64,000 nucleotides of DNA from Bradyrhizobium sp. 195 (GCF_023101665.1 NZ_CP082161.1:1116001-1180000), one strand, 5' to 3'. Positions 26,622 to 37,831 are shown, counted from the stretch's first letter. Notes: generated by a model not told the origin, from the letters alone. Numbers and translations: made by a program.

Positions 26622-27803
26622 ACACCCGCCTCATCAGTTCTGATTGATAATCAAGGAAACAGTCGAAAGCGATGCCACACCCTGTTCCCGCAACGGGCCG
26701 GCGCAGCATGCACCGGATCCTGTGAAGCGAGGCTGCATCAAATGGTCGATTTCGAGATGCTCGCTGCCGGCGTTCGCCCACGAGGCTTTAAGCCGTTATT
26801 TGATTCGCGAGTTCGCTTTGAGCTTAGATCACGACCTTGGTAGATCAGACTAGCGCCTCAACCTTCGGCATGATGGCCGATTGACAACAACAAGCGTGCC
26901 GAAAAAGGATAATCTGTCCGGTGGCCGCATCGGTTCTCCATTAAGCGATTGGGTGGCCAATACGCTCCAGCGAAGTTGATCGTATCCGTCTTGCACCGCT
27001 GGTCGCGCTCAGCGCTCACGGTGCGGCTGGACAATAGCAACCCCCATGCCAGTTGCATCTGACATGCAAGCTGCTGATTTAGTTACAGAACGAGTCCGGG
27101 GCTACCGAACAACGTCGGATGTCTTGGTTTGAGGAATACATACAGTGTCACAGATGCGACAAGCGCCAGTCCCGGCTAGACATCATCGCACAGAAAGTTT
27201 TGTGATGAGATTCCAATTGCCAGCTTGCCGGCCACACGTGGGACGGCGGTAAAAAGATCTACGCTGGCGTACGGCGAGACACTGAGCCGAGGCGCCCGGC
27301 GGTGCGCATCGCTCACGATTTCGCCTCGCCCTGCCGACTGAAGGCTCTCCGACCTCATAGCCGGGCCGGCTCTTTGTGGGCCGCCGCCGAAATCCCGCTC
27401 GTTTGTAACAGACAAGCTCCGAAGCCTGAACATGGCTTGTCTTGAATCCCACCTGGGGTTCGCTCGCACGCTCGCATGGCAATTGCCGATCTCAAATTTG
27501 TTACCCAGAGTTTGACGGTACGACCGTCCGATTTACTCGGATACTCCCATTCGACACCAGCTTAAGTGCCGGCCTGACACCTGATCGGGCCGCGTGTTGG
27601 TTAGGATAAGATAACCCTGTCGACTCACTCACGGGCGAGTGGCAGCTTTTGAAATCCGCGCGCTGATGGCAAAAATCGCTGAACTTCTGCAGAAGCAACG
27701 GTCACTTCGTGCTCTTGCGTTGAAAGACTTCGATACAAGAGGACATGCTGGGAGGAGATCGTTACATCATGTCCGCAGTGTCCATGGCTGGTTCAAGCTA
27801 GAT
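26622..27803. other. Long stretch without a recognised gene
   Basis: Short open frames occur on both strands (up to 99 codons) with no motifs and no ribosome-binding sites. I see no promoter pattern, insertion-sequence ends or RNA gene. It is probably decayed island DNA between the peroxidase and a small possible gene. Confidence 0.45.
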
Positions 27804-28004
27804 ATGGTGTCCGTGATGGCTTCGATTGACGATCGCTTGAATGAGATCAGATACGTGCGGAATGACATTTGGCGCTATCGAAGAAGACTTCAAAGCGAGC
27901 TAAGTGATCTCGAGCGTAAGGTTCTCGAAGAACGCCTGCTTGAGCGGCAATCTGCCTTTGAACGGCTCCTAGCGACCACGTTTCCTTTTACATGGACACT
28001 GTGA
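27804..28004 (+). CDS. Small charged helical protein, doubtful
   Basis: A 66-aa frame beginning MVSVMASIDDRLNEIR. It is very rich in R, E and L (WRYRRRLQSELSDLERKVLE, then ERLLERQSAFERLL), so it would form one long helix or coiled coil. The frame is open upstream to 27639 but that part looks unlike protein. No ribosome-binding site is obvious and no family is recognised. It is listed because its composition is protein-like. Confidence 0.35.
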   Translation: MVSVMASIDDRLNEIRYVRNDIWRYRRRLQSELSDLERKVLEERLLERQSAFERLLATTFPFTWTL

Positions 28005-28388
28005 AGCAAAATTCGGGACCTGTGCCGCGAGTCATTGGCGCGGAAAATGGTGTCCGCTCATAGAACGCATGCGCCTGCGTCAGGAACGTAGCGGTCCGTC
28101 GCCGCGGGCCGTCGCGCCCGTCATGGCCGCCGCCGAGCTGAATGCGTCGGCCCTCAGCCTTGGTTCACCGATGTGCTGGCCCGCGGCGCACCGTGAGCGC
28201 GGATAGTGAAACCGTTCTGGCCGCCCATCCAGGGCCACCGTTGGGGGCATACCGATTGCCCCGTTTCTGCGACACCGCGGTCACCATGAGTAGCTTTCAT
28301 CCGACAGAGCGATCGAAGAAGCTTGAATCGGCCGTAGCGTCAGATTGTACAGAGCAGGCGAACGATACTCCAGACTAGGTGTAGCCGA
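28005..28388. other. Intergenic, nothing recognised
   Basis: No supported gene, promoter motif or repeat. A 78-codon frame at 28142 has no protein-like features. Confidence 0.4.
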
Positions 28389-28895
28389 ATGAGAAGACCC
28401 GTTATCGCTTTTGTATTATGTTCCGCTCTCGAGTTGCTCGGGCTAAGCACGGGCGCGGTTGCGGACACAAGGCGGTACGCGTGCACGATCACTGCCGCCG
28501 ATAGAGAGCCGGTCGGAGTTCGGGACGAGCGGGTCATTCTCACGGTTCAATATGGCTGCCGGATCGCGGATGGTCTCTTGAGTGACGCGGGGATTACAGC
28601 AGTGTCCGTCAGCGAGTGGGCTGCTGATAAAGGAACATACTTAGCGTCCCTGGAATTTCACCGCGCGCTGGAGGGAATTGCAATTGGGCAACTCTCCGAG
28701 GTGACCGGCTTCTCTAGCATGGAAGGCGAGCAAGGCATTGCGGTCGCAACTTCCGGCACGACAGTATTCAAGTTCGCATCTGGCTCATTGGCAGCCCTTT
28801 CAGGGAAAACCCTTAAATTCACCACCAAACTCACTGGCCTACGTAGCTTCGAATTGGAGTTCACAGATTGGCCAGAATCTCTTTTTTGGAAGTGA
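28389..28895 (+). CDS. Exported protein of unknown function
   Basis: A 168-aa protein with a signal peptide (residues 1-25, FVLCSALELLGLSTGAVADT), so probably periplasmic. The mature part is rich in beta-strand-like segments (VRDERVILTVQYGC, GIAVATSGTTVFKFASG and TLKFTTKLTGLRSFELEF). Two cysteines (YACTI and YGCRI) could form a disulfide. I do not recognise a family. No operon partner is adjacent, and the ribosome-binding site is weak. Confidence 0.55.
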   Translation: MRRPVIAFVLCSALELLGLSTGAVADTRRYACTITAADREPVGVRDERVILTVQYGCRIADGLLSDAGITAVSVSEWAADKGTYLASLEFHRALEGIAIGQLSEVTGFSSMEGEQGIAVATSGTTVFKFASGSLAALSGKTLKFTTKLTGLRSFELEFTDWPESLFWK

Positions 28896-29187
28896 CTCGT
28901 GTCTCACGCTGATTTCCGCAAGCGCTCGGGCGGACGAGCCACTGTCGACTCTTAACTCCACATGATGAATACCGCTCCGGCCTGTGTGCCGTCCTCAAAG
29001 ACGAGCACACCGCAACAAAGGTTGAGCCCAAACTCAGAAGGCACTTGAAGGCGCCAGACTACTTCCCAGCGCAAATTAGGTGGACGCAGTCTGAATTCAG
29101 AGTCGGCCGGTCGGCGGAAAACTGCAAGGTCGAACGGATCGGCGCTTGACTTGTTAGGCTGCCATTGATTCATTCCTATGGATCATT

Positions 29188-29490
29188 CGTGAGCGAACCG
29201 TTAAAGCGCGCGACAAGCTCGTCGGCAAGCTGCCGGCCACCGGCGAGTTGCTGCGCGGTTCGTAGCTGGAGCGCACCGTCCGACATACCAAAGGCTGTTC
29301 TAAATGCGCGCGCGGCGAAGGGCATCAGGTGTTCGTGCTCACCGTGATATACGCCGGCGGCCGCACGCAGCAGTTCAGCGTACGTCGCGAACGGGTCGCC
29401 GAGGTTCGTCGCTGGCTCGACAATTATCAGAAGCTGAAGCAGGCGATGCGAGGGCATCTGCCAACTCAATCATGAGCTGCTACGTCCAGC
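29188..29490 (+). pseudogene. IS-accessory protein (DUF6788-like) with in-frame stop and frameshift
   Basis: The frame reads RERTVKARDKLVGKLPATGE, then LLRGS-stop-LERTVRHTKG and CSKCARGEGHQVFVLTV, ending RRERVAEVRRWLDNYQKLKQ. This is the small zinc-ribbon-like protein commonly found upstream of ISNCY-type transposases in rhizobia. A TAG interrupts it after LLRGS, and a later frame change leads to ICQLNHELLR. It is the first gene of a decayed insertion sequence. Confidence 0.6.
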
Positions 29491-29519
29491 GCCGCATCGA
29501 AGGCGCGCGGGGCGGCGAG

Positions 29520-29960
29520 ATGATTGAGATGCGGCGGGCGCAACTCAGCTTTGGCGATGGGCTAATCGCCGAGGAAGTGAGTGATCTTCGCGAAGAGTGG
29601 ATGCAGCACGCCGATCAGATGCTGGCGGACGAGCAGATCGTGGCGGCGGTGCACGAAGCACTAGCGAAGCGGTGCCCGAAGAGCCGCAGTCGTGGTCGGC
29701 TCGGCACGATCGCAACCCCCAGGTCAAGCTGAGGCGCGTGTCGCGGCTGGTGGCGACTGACGCCGGGTTCTACTCTGCCAGGAACGAGGCCGCTGCGAGA
29801 GCAATGGGGGTCAAGCGGGTATGCATTCCCAATCGATCGAGCAAAAGCCCTGAGCGCAAGCGCGAACAGAAGAAGCGCTGGTTCCGCGATGGCCAAAAAT
29901 GGCACACGCGATGTGAAGGACGCATCAGCGTGTTAGCCCGCACTGATCGAGCCGCTCAAG
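29520..29960 (+). pseudogene. ISNCY-type transposase, internally deleted
   Basis: The N-terminal part reads MRRAQLSFGDGLIAEEVSDL, then REEWMQHADQMLADEQIV, as in ISNCY-family transposases. The central catalytic part is missing. The C-terminal part resumes in another frame with LVATDAGFYSARNEAAARAM, GVKRVCIPNRSSKSPERKRE and WFRDGQKWHTRCEGRISV. Past this point the sequence no longer matches. It cannot encode an active transposase. Confidence 0.65.
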
Positions 29961-30606
29961 CGGTGTTCGTCTTTCGTGGGAGGAGGGCCTCGCGCTCATC
30001 AGCAGACCGCCCTCGTTGTCGCTGCACTCGGTGCCGGGTTCGGCTCATCGTGTCACGCTCCCGCAAGCGGCGGTAGAAAAAGTCGACGCGCGCCCGATCA
30101 AAGTGCCGAATTGCGTCGTCGCGTGTCTAATCGAGATGCTGAAGCGAGCTGCAACTGGACTGCCGAATGACAAGGACGGGGCCATTGTAGAACGCCGACC
30201 CCTTTACCCCGAACGACGAAGGGCCACGAGCTTGCGCCTTTAAGGCTATCGCGGGTTGAGAATCAGCCCCACATGCTCTCCACGAGATCGGTGTCGCCAC
30301 ATTAGAGCGCGTCTCCACGAGATCAACTGGAATGACGAGCGAAGCGAAAGATCGCGCGTAAGTGAAACAAAGCGTTCTGCTGACAACTGAGTTCTCTTAG
30401 TCATCCGGAAGAGGTGGTGCAGCTCAATCACCACTTTCTTAGGATCGATCGCAAACACCATGGGCGCATCTACGTGCGCTGAAGTCCATCTCGAACCGAT
30501 GGTGTTTGCGATCGCTCGATGGGTGCGCCAAGCAAAGCTGCGCACCGGAGTGACGTCGGCGCGCGGGAAGACTTTAGCCATCTCGCTGGCGGAGAGCGCA
30601 AGTGAT
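29961..30606. other. Upstream region of nifD, no gene recognised
   Basis: The stretch carries scrambled sequence behind the IS remnant and a long inverted repeat at 30446-30514 (listed separately). Overlapping open frames on both strands (up to 135 codons) share a short PMVFAI peptide only because of that inverted repeat. No supported gene. Confidence 0.4.
30446..30514. repeat. 16-bp perfect inverted repeat upstream of nifD
   Basis: CGATCGCAAACACCAT (30446-30461) is inverted at 30499-30514, with a 37-base spacer. It lies about 90 bases upstream of the NifA site for nifD. It could be the trace of an insertion or rearrangement. No T-run follows, so it is not a simple terminator. Confidence 0.6.
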
Positions 30607-30622
30607 TGTTTTGTTTCAGACA
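30607..30622 (+). promoter_or_regulatory. NifA upstream activator sequence for nifD
   Basis: Perfect TGT-N10-ACA, centred about 145 bases upstream of the expected transcription start of the nifD promoter at 30733. Confidence 0.75.
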
Positions 30623-30732
30623 GGGCGTTAGCGGGTAAGCCTGTCGGTGCCACGCAGGGTCAGTTTTATAACAATCCGCATCCTATCAGCTATCTAGCTC
30701 TACAGACGTGGGTTTTTGTATTCAACCACCGC

Positions 30733-30748
30733 TGGCACACTCGTTGCA
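30733..30748 (+). promoter_or_regulatory. Sigma-54 -24/-12 promoter of the nifDKENX operon
   Basis: TGGCAC-ACTCG-TTGCA matches the -24/-12 consensus exactly, with GG and GC separated by ten bases. The leader to nifD is about 345 bases long. Confidence 0.9.
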
Positions 30749-31104
30749 GACCCCTGCGCAACAGGCGGCTGTTAGCCCTTTTGCATCGACATGCAGAGGG
30801 GCAGGCCGCCCCCTGATGGCACGCGAGCGAGTAAAGAAGCCGATATGACCAATCGCTGGAGGGCAGGCATGACATCACCGAGACGCGTCTTGGTCAGCGA
30901 TTCCGTCGACAAATCAACAGCGTCACACATGGCGCTGATCCTGATCGACCGCTGCGGCATGATCCAGAAGCCCGCGAAGTTGCGTCCGCTAGGACCGGCC
31001 AGGGAGATTGCACGCTTTACACCTGAACGCGGGATCGGAAATCCCTCGGTCTACCGGAAAAGCGCTGCTTCTTCATTTGAGACGACAATCGAAAGGAAAT
31101 TTGT

Positions 31105-32607
31105 ATGAGCCGAGCAACTACCGAAAGCGTCGCAGAGATCAAGGCGCGCAACAAGCAGCTAATCGATGAGGTGTTGAAGGTCTACCCAGAGAAGACCGCC
31201 AAAAGGCGCGCCAAGCATCTGAGTGTTCACGAGGCGGGAAAGTCGGATTGTGGCGTCAAGTCGAATATCAAGTCCATTCCGGGCGTGATGACCATCCGCG
31301 GCTGCGCCTACGCGGGCTCCAAGGGCGTGGTCTGGGGGCCGATCAAGGACATGATCCACATTAGCCACGGTCCGGTCGGCTGTGGTCAGTACTCATGGGG
31401 CTCGCGGCGCAACTACTACGTCGGCACGACCGGCATCGACACGTTCGTGACACTGCAGTTCACTTCCGACTTCCAGGAAAAGGATATCGTGTTCGGCGGC
31501 GATAAAAAGGTCACCAAACTCATCGACGAGCTTCAGGAGCTGTTTCCTCTCAACAGGGGCATCACCATTCAGTCCGAATGTCCGATTGGTTTGATCGGCG
31601 ACGATATCGAGGCGGTCTCCAGAGAAAAGTCAAAGGAATATGGCGGCAAAACCATCGTGCCTGTGCGGTGCGAGGGTTTTCGTGGCGTGTCACAATCGCT
31701 CGGCCATCACATCGCGAACGACGCCGTTCGAGATTGGATCTTCGACAAGAGCGCCCCAGAAACCAGCTCTAAATTTGAGCCGACCCCATATGACGTTGCC
31801 ATCATCGGCGACTACAACATCGGCGGCGACGCCTGGTCGTCACGGATCCTGCTCGAAGAAATGGGCCTGCGCGTCATCGCCCAGTGGTCCGGGGATGGAT
31901 CTCTCGCTGAATTGGAGGCGACGCCGAAAGCGAAGCTCAACATATTGCATTGCTATCGCTCGATGAACTACATCTCACGGCACATGGAGGAAAAATTCGG
32001 GATTCCCTGGTGCGAGTACAACTTCTTCGGGCCTTCCAAAATCGCGGAGTCCCTGCGCAAAATTGCAAGCTTCTTCGATGATAAGATCAAGGAGGACGCC
32101 GAGCGCGTCATCGCGAAATATCAGCCGCTGGTCGATGCGGTGACCGCGAAATACCGGCCGCGGCTCGATGGCAAGACCGTAATGCTGTTCGTCGGCGGCC
32201 TACGTCCTCGCCACGTCATAGGCGCCTATGAGGACCTCGGCATGGATGTTGTCGGCACAGGCTATGAGTTCGGTCACAACGACGACTATCAGCGCACCGC
32301 CCAGCACTACGTCAAGGACGGCACGCTGATCTACGACGATGTCACCGGCTACGAATTCGAGCGCTTTGTAGAAAAGATCCGGCCCGACCTCGTCGGCTCC
32401 GGTATCAAGGAAAAATACGTCTTCCAAAAAATGGGCGTGCCGTTCCGCCAAATGCATTCCTGGGACTACTCGGGTCCTTACCACGGTTATGACGGCTTCG
32501 CGATCTTCGCCCGAGACATGGACATGGCGATCAACTCCCCGATCTGGGGGAAGACCACCGCACCTTGGAAGGACGCTCCGCGGCCGAGCCTCATGGCGGC
32601 GGAATAG
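31105..32607 (+). CDS. nifD: Nitrogenase molybdenum-iron protein alpha chain
   Basis: Alpha subunit of dinitrogenase, 500 aa, the usual length. It forms the alpha2-beta2 MoFe protein with NifK and holds the FeMo cofactor where N2 is reduced. Visible family segments are [18 protein letters not shown] with the first P-cluster cysteine, [18 protein letters not shown] with the second, [15 protein letters not shown] with the third, and [13 protein letters not shown] near the cofactor. AGGA precedes the start. First gene of the operon under the sigma-54 promoter. Confidence 0.98.
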   Translation: MSRATTESVAEIKARNKQLIDEVLKVYPEKTAKRRAKHLSVHEAGKSDCGVKSNIKSIPGVMTIRGCAYAGSKGVVWGPIKDMIHISHGPVGCGQYSWGSRRNYYVGTTGIDTFVTLQFTSDFQEKDIVFGGDKKVTKLIDELQELFPLNRGITIQSECPIGLIGDDIEAVSREKSKEYGGKTIVPVRCEGFRGVSQSLGHHIANDAVRDWIFDKSAPETSSKFEPTPYDVAIIGDYNIGGDAWSSRILLEEMGLRVIAQWSGDGSLAELEATPKAKLNILHCYRSMNYISRHMEEKFGIPWCEYNFFGPSKIAESLRKIASFFDDKIKEDAERVIAKYQPLVDAVTAKYRPRLDGKTVMLFVGGLRPRHVIGAYEDLGMDVVGTGYEFGHNDDYQRTAQHYVKDGTLIYDDVTGYEFERFVEKIRPDLVGSGIKEKYVFQKMGVPFRQMHSWDYSGPYHGYDGFAIFARDMDMAINSPIWGKTTAPWKDAPRPSLMAAE

Positions 32608-32685
32608 GAAAGCCGACGCCCGGGCCCTTTCTTCCACAGAGGAGGGGAAGGGCAGGAGAACGAACACAAGAACCTGAAGAGTGCC

Positions 32686-34248
32686 ATGATGACACAGAAC
32701 GCCGAACACATACTCGACCACTCTGAGCTTTTCCGGGGAGACGAATACCAGCAGATGCTGGCCAATAAGAAGGCGCTATTTGAGAATCCGCACGATCCCG
32801 CCGAAGTCGACCGTGTCGGAGAATGGTCCAAGACGCCCGAATACCGCGAGAAGAACTTCGCCCGCGAGGCGCTAACCGTTAATCCGGCGAAGGCTTGCCA
32901 GCCGCTAGGTGCGGTGTTCGCCGCGCTCGGGTTCGAGCGCACACTGCCGTTCGTCCACGGCTCCCAGGGCTGCGTCGCGTATTATCGCAGCCATTTGTCG
33001 CGGCACTTCAAGGAGCCGACCTCGTGCGTCTCCTCGTCCATGACGGAAGACGCGGCTGTGTTCGGGGGGCTCAACAACCTGACCGACGGGCTTGCCAACA
33101 GCTACAACATGTACAAGCCGAAGATGATCGCGGTCGCCACGACCTGCATGGCGGAAGTCATTGGCGACGACCTCAACGCCTTCATCAAAACATCAAAGGA
33201 AAAAGGTTCAGTCCCCGCGGACTACGACGTACCATTCGCTCACACTCCTGCATTCGTCGGTAGCCACATTACGGGCTACGACAACACGCTCAAGGGCATC
33301 CTCGAGCATTTCTGGGATGGCAAAGCCGGCACGGCGCCAAAACTCCAGCGCAAAGCGAACAACTGGATCAACTTCATCGGTGGCTTCGACGGCTACACTG
33401 TCGGAAACACCCGTGAGATAAAGCGCATCTTCGAGCTGATGGGGATCGGCTACACGATCCTCGCGGATAACAGTGATGTGTTCGATACCCCCACCGACGG
33501 CGAGTTCCGCATGTATGATGGCGGCACCACACTAAAGGATGCCGCCAACGCAGTCCATGCGAAGGCAACCATTTCCATGCAGCAATACTGTACGGAGAAG
33601 ACGTTGCCCTTCATCAAGGGGCACGACCAGGAGGTCGTCGCCTTCAATCACCCGCTGGGTGTCAGCGCCACGGACGATTTCCTGATGACGCTGTCGCGTA
33701 TCACCAACAAGGCAATTCCAAATGCGCTGGAGCGGGAGCGCGGGCGTCTGGTAGACGCAATGGCTGATTCTAGCGCGCATGTTCACGGCAAGAAGTTCGC
33801 GATCTACGGCGATCCCGACCTCTGCTATGGCCTGGCCGCATTCTTGCTGGAGCTTGGCGCTGAACCGACGCACGTGCTCTCGACCAACGGGAGTAAGGCC
33901 TGGGAGCAGAAGATGCAGGCGCTGTTCGCGAGCTCGCCGTTCGGTAAAAACTGCCGCGCCTTCCCGGGCAAGGATCTCTGGCACATGCGTTCGCTCCTGT
34001 TCACAGAACCAGTCGATTTCCTGATCGGTAACACCTACGGCAAGTATCTCGAGCGTGACACTGGAACGCCGCTAATCCGCATCGGGTTTCCCATCTTCGA
34101 TCGCCATCATCACCATCGTTATCCAGTGTGGGGCTATCAGGGTAGCATGAATGTGCTGGTCAAGATTCTCGACAAGATCTTTGATGAGATCGATAGAAAA
34201 ACCAGCTCGATTGGCAAGACAGACTACAGCTTCGACATCATACGCTAA
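32686..34248 (+). CDS. nifK: Nitrogenase molybdenum-iron protein beta chain
   Basis: Beta subunit of dinitrogenase, 520 aa. It begins [20 protein letters not shown]; the second Met at 32689 is an alternative start. P-cluster cysteines are seen in [19 protein letters not shown] and [20 protein letters not shown], and in [18 protein letters not shown]. The conserved C-terminal region SFDIIR ends the chain. It follows nifD after 78 bases and precedes nifE. Together with nifD it makes the catalytic component; nifH, which supplies the reductase, is present in this window only as a pseudogene. Confidence 0.98.
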   Translation: MMTQNAEHILDHSELFRGDEYQQMLANKKALFENPHDPAEVDRVGEWSKTPEYREKNFAREALTVNPAKACQPLGAVFAALGFERTLPFVHGSQGCVAYYRSHLSRHFKEPTSCVSSSMTEDAAVFGGLNNLTDGLANSYNMYKPKMIAVATTCMAEVIGDDLNAFIKTSKEKGSVPADYDVPFAHTPAFVGSHITGYDNTLKGILEHFWDGKAGTAPKLQRKANNWINFIGGFDGYTVGNTREIKRIFELMGIGYTILADNSDVFDTPTDGEFRMYDGGTTLKDAANAVHAKATISMQQYCTEKTLPFIKGHDQEVVAFNHPLGVSATDDFLMTLSRITNKAIPNALERERGRLVDAMADSSAHVHGKKFAIYGDPDLCYGLAAFLLELGAEPTHVLSTNGSKAWEQKMQALFASSPFGKNCRAFPGKDLWHMRSLLFTEPVDFLIGNTYGKYLERDTGTPLIRIGFPIFDRHHHHRYPVWGYQGSMNVLVKILDKIFDEIDRKTSSIGKTDYSFDIIR

Positions 34249-34367
34249 GGCGAGTGCCCCGCCTCATCGTCCGCAGGAACAGCGGCGCTGTGGCGGGGAT
34301 CACAGGTTATCCGCCGGTCCATCCTCTTGGTCTGTGCGGATGTCTTGACATCCCCGAAAGTGACACC

Positions 34368-36011
34368 ATGACTTCGCTTCCCACGACCATACAGGACGTC
34401 TTTAACGAACCGGGCTGCGCCAGGAACGCGAGCAAGTCGAACGTCGAGCGCAAGAATGGATGCACCAAGCAGCTGAAGCCGGGCGGCGTCGCCGGTGGGT
34501 GTGCCTTCGATGGCGCCAAAGTCGCACTGCAGCCCTTCACCGACGTCGCCCATCTTGTGCATGGTCCAATCGCCTGTGAGGGCAATTCTTGGGACAATCG
34601 CGGTTCCGCCTCCTCCGGCTCCGATCTGTGGCGCAGAAGCTTCACCACGGACATGAGCGAGACCGACATCGTGTTCGGCGGCGAGAAGCGGCTGTACAGG
34701 GCAGTCAAGGAGATCACAGAGAAATACGACCCGCAGGCCATCTTCGTCTACCAGACATGCGTGCCCGCAATGATCGGTGACGACATCGATGCGGTCTGCA
34801 AAGCGGCCTCCGCCAAATTTGGCAAACCGGTCATTCCCATCAATGCACCGGGATTTGTGGGGTCGAAGAACCTTGGCAACAAGCTCGCAGGCGAAGCGCT
34901 GCTGGAGCACGTCATTGGTACCGCAGAGCCCGATTACACCACGGCCTATGACATCAACATCATCGGCGAATACAACCTGTCGGGCGAGCTCTGGCAGGTC
35001 AAGCCGCTGCTCGATGAGCTCGGAATCCGGATCCTGTCGTGCATCTCGGGGGACGGCAAGTATCGCGAGGTGGCTTATTCGCACCGAGCCAAAGCCGCGA
35101 TGATGGTCTGCTCAAAGGCAATGATCAACGTCGCACGCAAGATGAGGCAGCGCTACGGCATCCCGTTTTTTGAAGGCTCGTTCTACGGTATTGAGGATTC
35201 CAGCGATTCACTACGCCAGATCGCGCGCATGCTGATCGAACGCGGCGCGCCGACTGAGCTGATGGAACGCACGCAAGCCCTGATCGCACGCGAAGAGACC
35301 AAAGCCTGGGCTGCGATTGAACGTTTCAAGCCACGCTTTGCCGCCAAGAGGGTTGTTCTCATCACCGGTGGCGTGAAATCCTGGTCGATGGTGGCCGCTT
35401 TGCAAGAGGCCGGGCTCGAGATCGTCGGCACGTCCGTGAAGAAATCGACCAAGAAGGACAAGGAACGTATCAAGGAGTTAATGGGCCAGCACGCCCACAT
35501 GATCGAGGACATGTCGCCTCGCGAGATCTACAAGATGCTAAAGGACGCAAAAGCCGACATCATGCTCTCCGGCGGCAAGTCGCAATTCGTCGCACTAAAG
35601 GCGGCGACGCCGTGGCTCGATATCAACCAGGAGCGCTGCCACGCCTATATGGGCTATATCGGGATTGTCAAGCTCATGGAGGAGATCGAGAAAGCGCTCT
35701 ACAATCCGATATGGGATCAGCTCCGCCAAGCCGCGCCATGGGATGAGTTCGACCGAAATCGTCAGGCAAGGACAGTTGCGCAGATGTATGCGCAAGCCGC
35801 TGATCCAGTTCGAGACGCGAGCAAGAACGGCGTCAATACGATAAGTCTCTCCAATGAAAGTGAGGCCAGCGGTGGCGAGAGCGCGATTGCGGCGCATGGC
35901 CCCAACCTCGCCAAGCCCGCCAAGCCGTGCACCAATTCCACCGCACGGTGCGTTGCTTGTAAAGACGTTCGTTCCGATCTGCAGCCTCCGGCGCTGCAGG
36001 CGGCGGAGTAG
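34368..36011 (+). CDS. nifE: Nitrogenase MoFe cofactor scaffold protein NifE
   Basis: NifE, 547 aa, pairs with NifN as the NifEN scaffold on which the iron-molybdenum cofactor precursor matures. The protein is NifD-like: it has GCAFDGAKVALQPFTDVAHL, HGPIACEGNSWDNRGS and YQTCVPAMIGDDIDAVC. The start is set at the ATG at 34368 (MTSLPTTIQDVFNEPG), because the frame open from 34254 codes for 38 residues unlike NifE. The C-terminal 60 residues include a serine- and alanine-rich stretch and a CVACKDVRSD segment. Confidence 0.96.
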   Translation: MTSLPTTIQDVFNEPGCARNASKSNVERKNGCTKQLKPGGVAGGCAFDGAKVALQPFTDVAHLVHGPIACEGNSWDNRGSASSGSDLWRRSFTTDMSETDIVFGGEKRLYRAVKEITEKYDPQAIFVYQTCVPAMIGDDIDAVCKAASAKFGKPVIPINAPGFVGSKNLGNKLAGEALLEHVIGTAEPDYTTAYDINIIGEYNLSGELWQVKPLLDELGIRILSCISGDGKYREVAYSHRAKAAMMVCSKAMINVARKMRQRYGIPFFEGSFYGIEDSSDSLRQIARMLIERGAPTELMERTQALIAREETKAWAAIERFKPRFAAKRVVLITGGVKSWSMVAALQEAGLEIVGTSVKKSTKKDKERIKELMGQHAHMIEDMSPREIYKMLKDAKADIMLSGGKSQFVALKAATPWLDINQERCHAYMGYIGIVKLMEEIEKALYNPIWDQLRQAAPWDEFDRNRQARTVAQMYAQAADPVRDASKNGVNTISLSNESEASGGESAIAAHGPNLAKPAKPCTNSTARCVACKDVRSDLQPPALQAAE

Positions 36012-36020
36012 GGGAACGAC

Positions 36021-37403
36021 ATGGCGATCGTCACTACCTCGAAGAAAGCCTGTTCGGTCAATCCGCTCAAAATGAGCCAGCCGATCGGCGGCTCATTTGC
36101 CTTCCTGGGCCTGCGCGGCGCGATGCCGCTTTTGCACGGCCCGCAAGGTTGCACCTCCTTCGGGCTGACGCTGTTAGTGCGCCATTTCAATGAAGCCGTG
36201 CCGATGCAGACGACCGCCATGAGCGAGGTTGCCACCGTGCTCGGTGGCCACGAGAATCTCGAACAGGCGATCCTCAACATCTACAATCGCGTCGGGCCCG
36301 AGATCATTGGCATCAATTCGACTGGCGTCACCGAGACCAACGGCGATGACGTCGAAGCCTTCATCCGGTTGATCCGACAGAAGCATCCGAAGCTCGAAAA
36401 GCTCCCCCTTGTCTACGTCTCGACCCCGGATTTTAAGGATGCCTTTCAGGATGGCTGGGGCAAGACAGTGGCGCGGATGATCGAGGTGCTTGTGGCTCCC
36501 GTCGACACAGCGAGACCGCGCGATATCTCCCGCGTCAACGTGCTACCTGGTTGTCACCTCACGCCCGGCGATCTCGACGAGCTTCGCACGATTTTTGAGG
36601 ATTTTGGGCTCAAGCCCTCGTTCCTGCCGGACGTTGCCGGTTCGCTGGACGGTCACATCCCCGACGAATTCACGCCCACCACGATCGGGGGCATTGGAGT
36701 GGACGAGATTGCGACCATGGGGCAGGTGGCCTGGACGATCGCGATCGGCGCGCAAATGCGCCGTGCGGCCGAGGCCATGCAGGTGCGGACAGGCACGCCG
36801 TTCCGTCTGTTCGAGCGGCTCTGTGGCCTTATCCCAAATGACGAATTCATCGCCTTCCTGAGCCAGATCAGCGGCCGGTCGGTGCCCTGGAAATATCGCC
36901 GGCAGCGTGGACAGCTGGCAGATGCCATGCTGGATGCACATTTCCATATCGGCGGCCGCAAGCTCGCGATCGGCGCCGAGCCGGACTTATTATTCGATCT
37001 CTCCAGCTTGCTCCACGAGATGGGCGCACAGGTAAGTGCTGCGGTGACGACGACGAACTCACCGGTGCTCCAGCGGGTCAGGACCGAGGACGTCCTGATC
37101 GGCGATCTGGAGGATCTTGAAGAGCTTGCCAAGTCGCGTGACTGCGACCTCTTGATGTCGCATTCACATGGTCGCCAGGCCGCTTCGCGACTCAATGTCC
37201 CGTTCTTCCGGGTAGGCTTTCCGATGTTCGATCGCGTTGGCGCTGCGCACCTCACGATCGCTGGCTATCGCGGCACGCGCGATCTGATCTTTGACATTGC
37301 CAATCTGATCATCACCGACCGCGAAGCCAACCATGGGCCGACGCCCGACACCTGGCGATCAACCTGCGGCGGCCCGCAGGCCCATCCGCCCCAGTTGCAT
37401 TGA
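36021..37403 (+). CDS. nifN: Nitrogenase MoFe cofactor scaffold protein NifN
   Basis: NifN, 460 aa, the NifK-like partner of NifE. Family segments are CSVNPLKMSQPIGGSFAFLG and LHGPQGCTSFGLTLLVRHF. NVLPGCHLTPGDLDELR and TPFRLFERLCGL follow. The start comes ten bases after nifE with GGGGAACG upstream. It ends shortly before nifX. Confidence 0.97.
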   Translation: MAIVTTSKKACSVNPLKMSQPIGGSFAFLGLRGAMPLLHGPQGCTSFGLTLLVRHFNEAVPMQTTAMSEVATVLGGHENLEQAILNIYNRVGPEIIGINSTGVTETNGDDVEAFIRLIRQKHPKLEKLPLVYVSTPDFKDAFQDGWGKTVARMIEVLVAPVDTARPRDISRVNVLPGCHLTPGDLDELRTIFEDFGLKPSFLPDVAGSLDGHIPDEFTPTTIGGIGVDEIATMGQVAWTIAIGAQMRRAAEAMQVRTGTPFRLFERLCGLIPNDEFIAFLSQISGRSVPWKYRRQRGQLADAMLDAHFHIGGRKLAIGAEPDLLFDLSSLLHEMGAQVSAAVTTTNSPVLQRVRTEDVLIGDLEDLEELAKSRDCDLLMSHSHGRQAASRLNVPFFRVGFPMFDRVGAAHLTIAGYRGTRDLIFDIANLIITDREANHGPTPDTWRSTCGGPQAHPPQLH

Positions 37404-37425
37404 GCAGGGAGAGAAAACAACCCGG

Positions 37426-37821
37426 ATGAAAGTTGCATTCGCCACTCAGGACTTGAAGCACGTCGATGCCCACTTCGGCTGGGCCAAGAACATCGCGATC
37501 TACGAGGTCGGCCCGGACGGGCATCGGTTTATTGAGGCGATCCAGTTCGACGGTGACCTCACCGAAGACGGCAATGAGGATAAGCTCGCGCCGAAGATCG
37601 AGGCGATCAGGGAGTGCGCAATCCTCTATGTTGCGGCGATTGGCGGCTCGGGTGCTGCGCGAGTCGTCGCCAGGAACATCCATCCGATGAAGGTGCTGCA
37701 GCCAGAGCCCATCCACGATCTTTGCGTAAAACTCGAAACCGTGCTGAAGGGGGCGCCGCCGCCCTGGCTACGGAAGCTGCTCACCAAAAGCCGGGAACGT
37801 ACGGTGGATTTCGAAGCCTGA
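37426..37821 (+). CDS. nifX: NifX, cofactor-precursor carrier
   Basis: NifX, 131 aa, a small protein of the NifX/NifY/NafY/VnfX family that binds the cofactor precursor NifB-co and hands it to NifEN. It begins [20 protein letters not shown]; the ATG at 37426 is chosen because GGGAGAG precedes it and the frame upstream is unlike Nif[19 protein letters not shown] and [18 protein letters not shown] are typical. It follows nifN and precedes the NifX-associated gene. Confidence 0.95.
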   Translation: MKVAFATQDLKHVDAHFGWAKNIAIYEVGPDGHRFIEAIQFDGDLTEDGNEDKLAPKIEAIRECAILYVAAIGGSGAARVVARNIHPMKVLQPEPIHDLCVKLETVLKGAPPPWLRKLLTKSRERTVDFEA

Positions 37822-37831
37822 AGGAACAAAG

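Noticed and set aside
26622..26720. Sigma-54 promoter upstream of the di-haem peroxidase
   Set aside because: The best sequence on the minus strand has TTCG instead of TTGC in the -12 half and no TGT-N10-ACA nearby.
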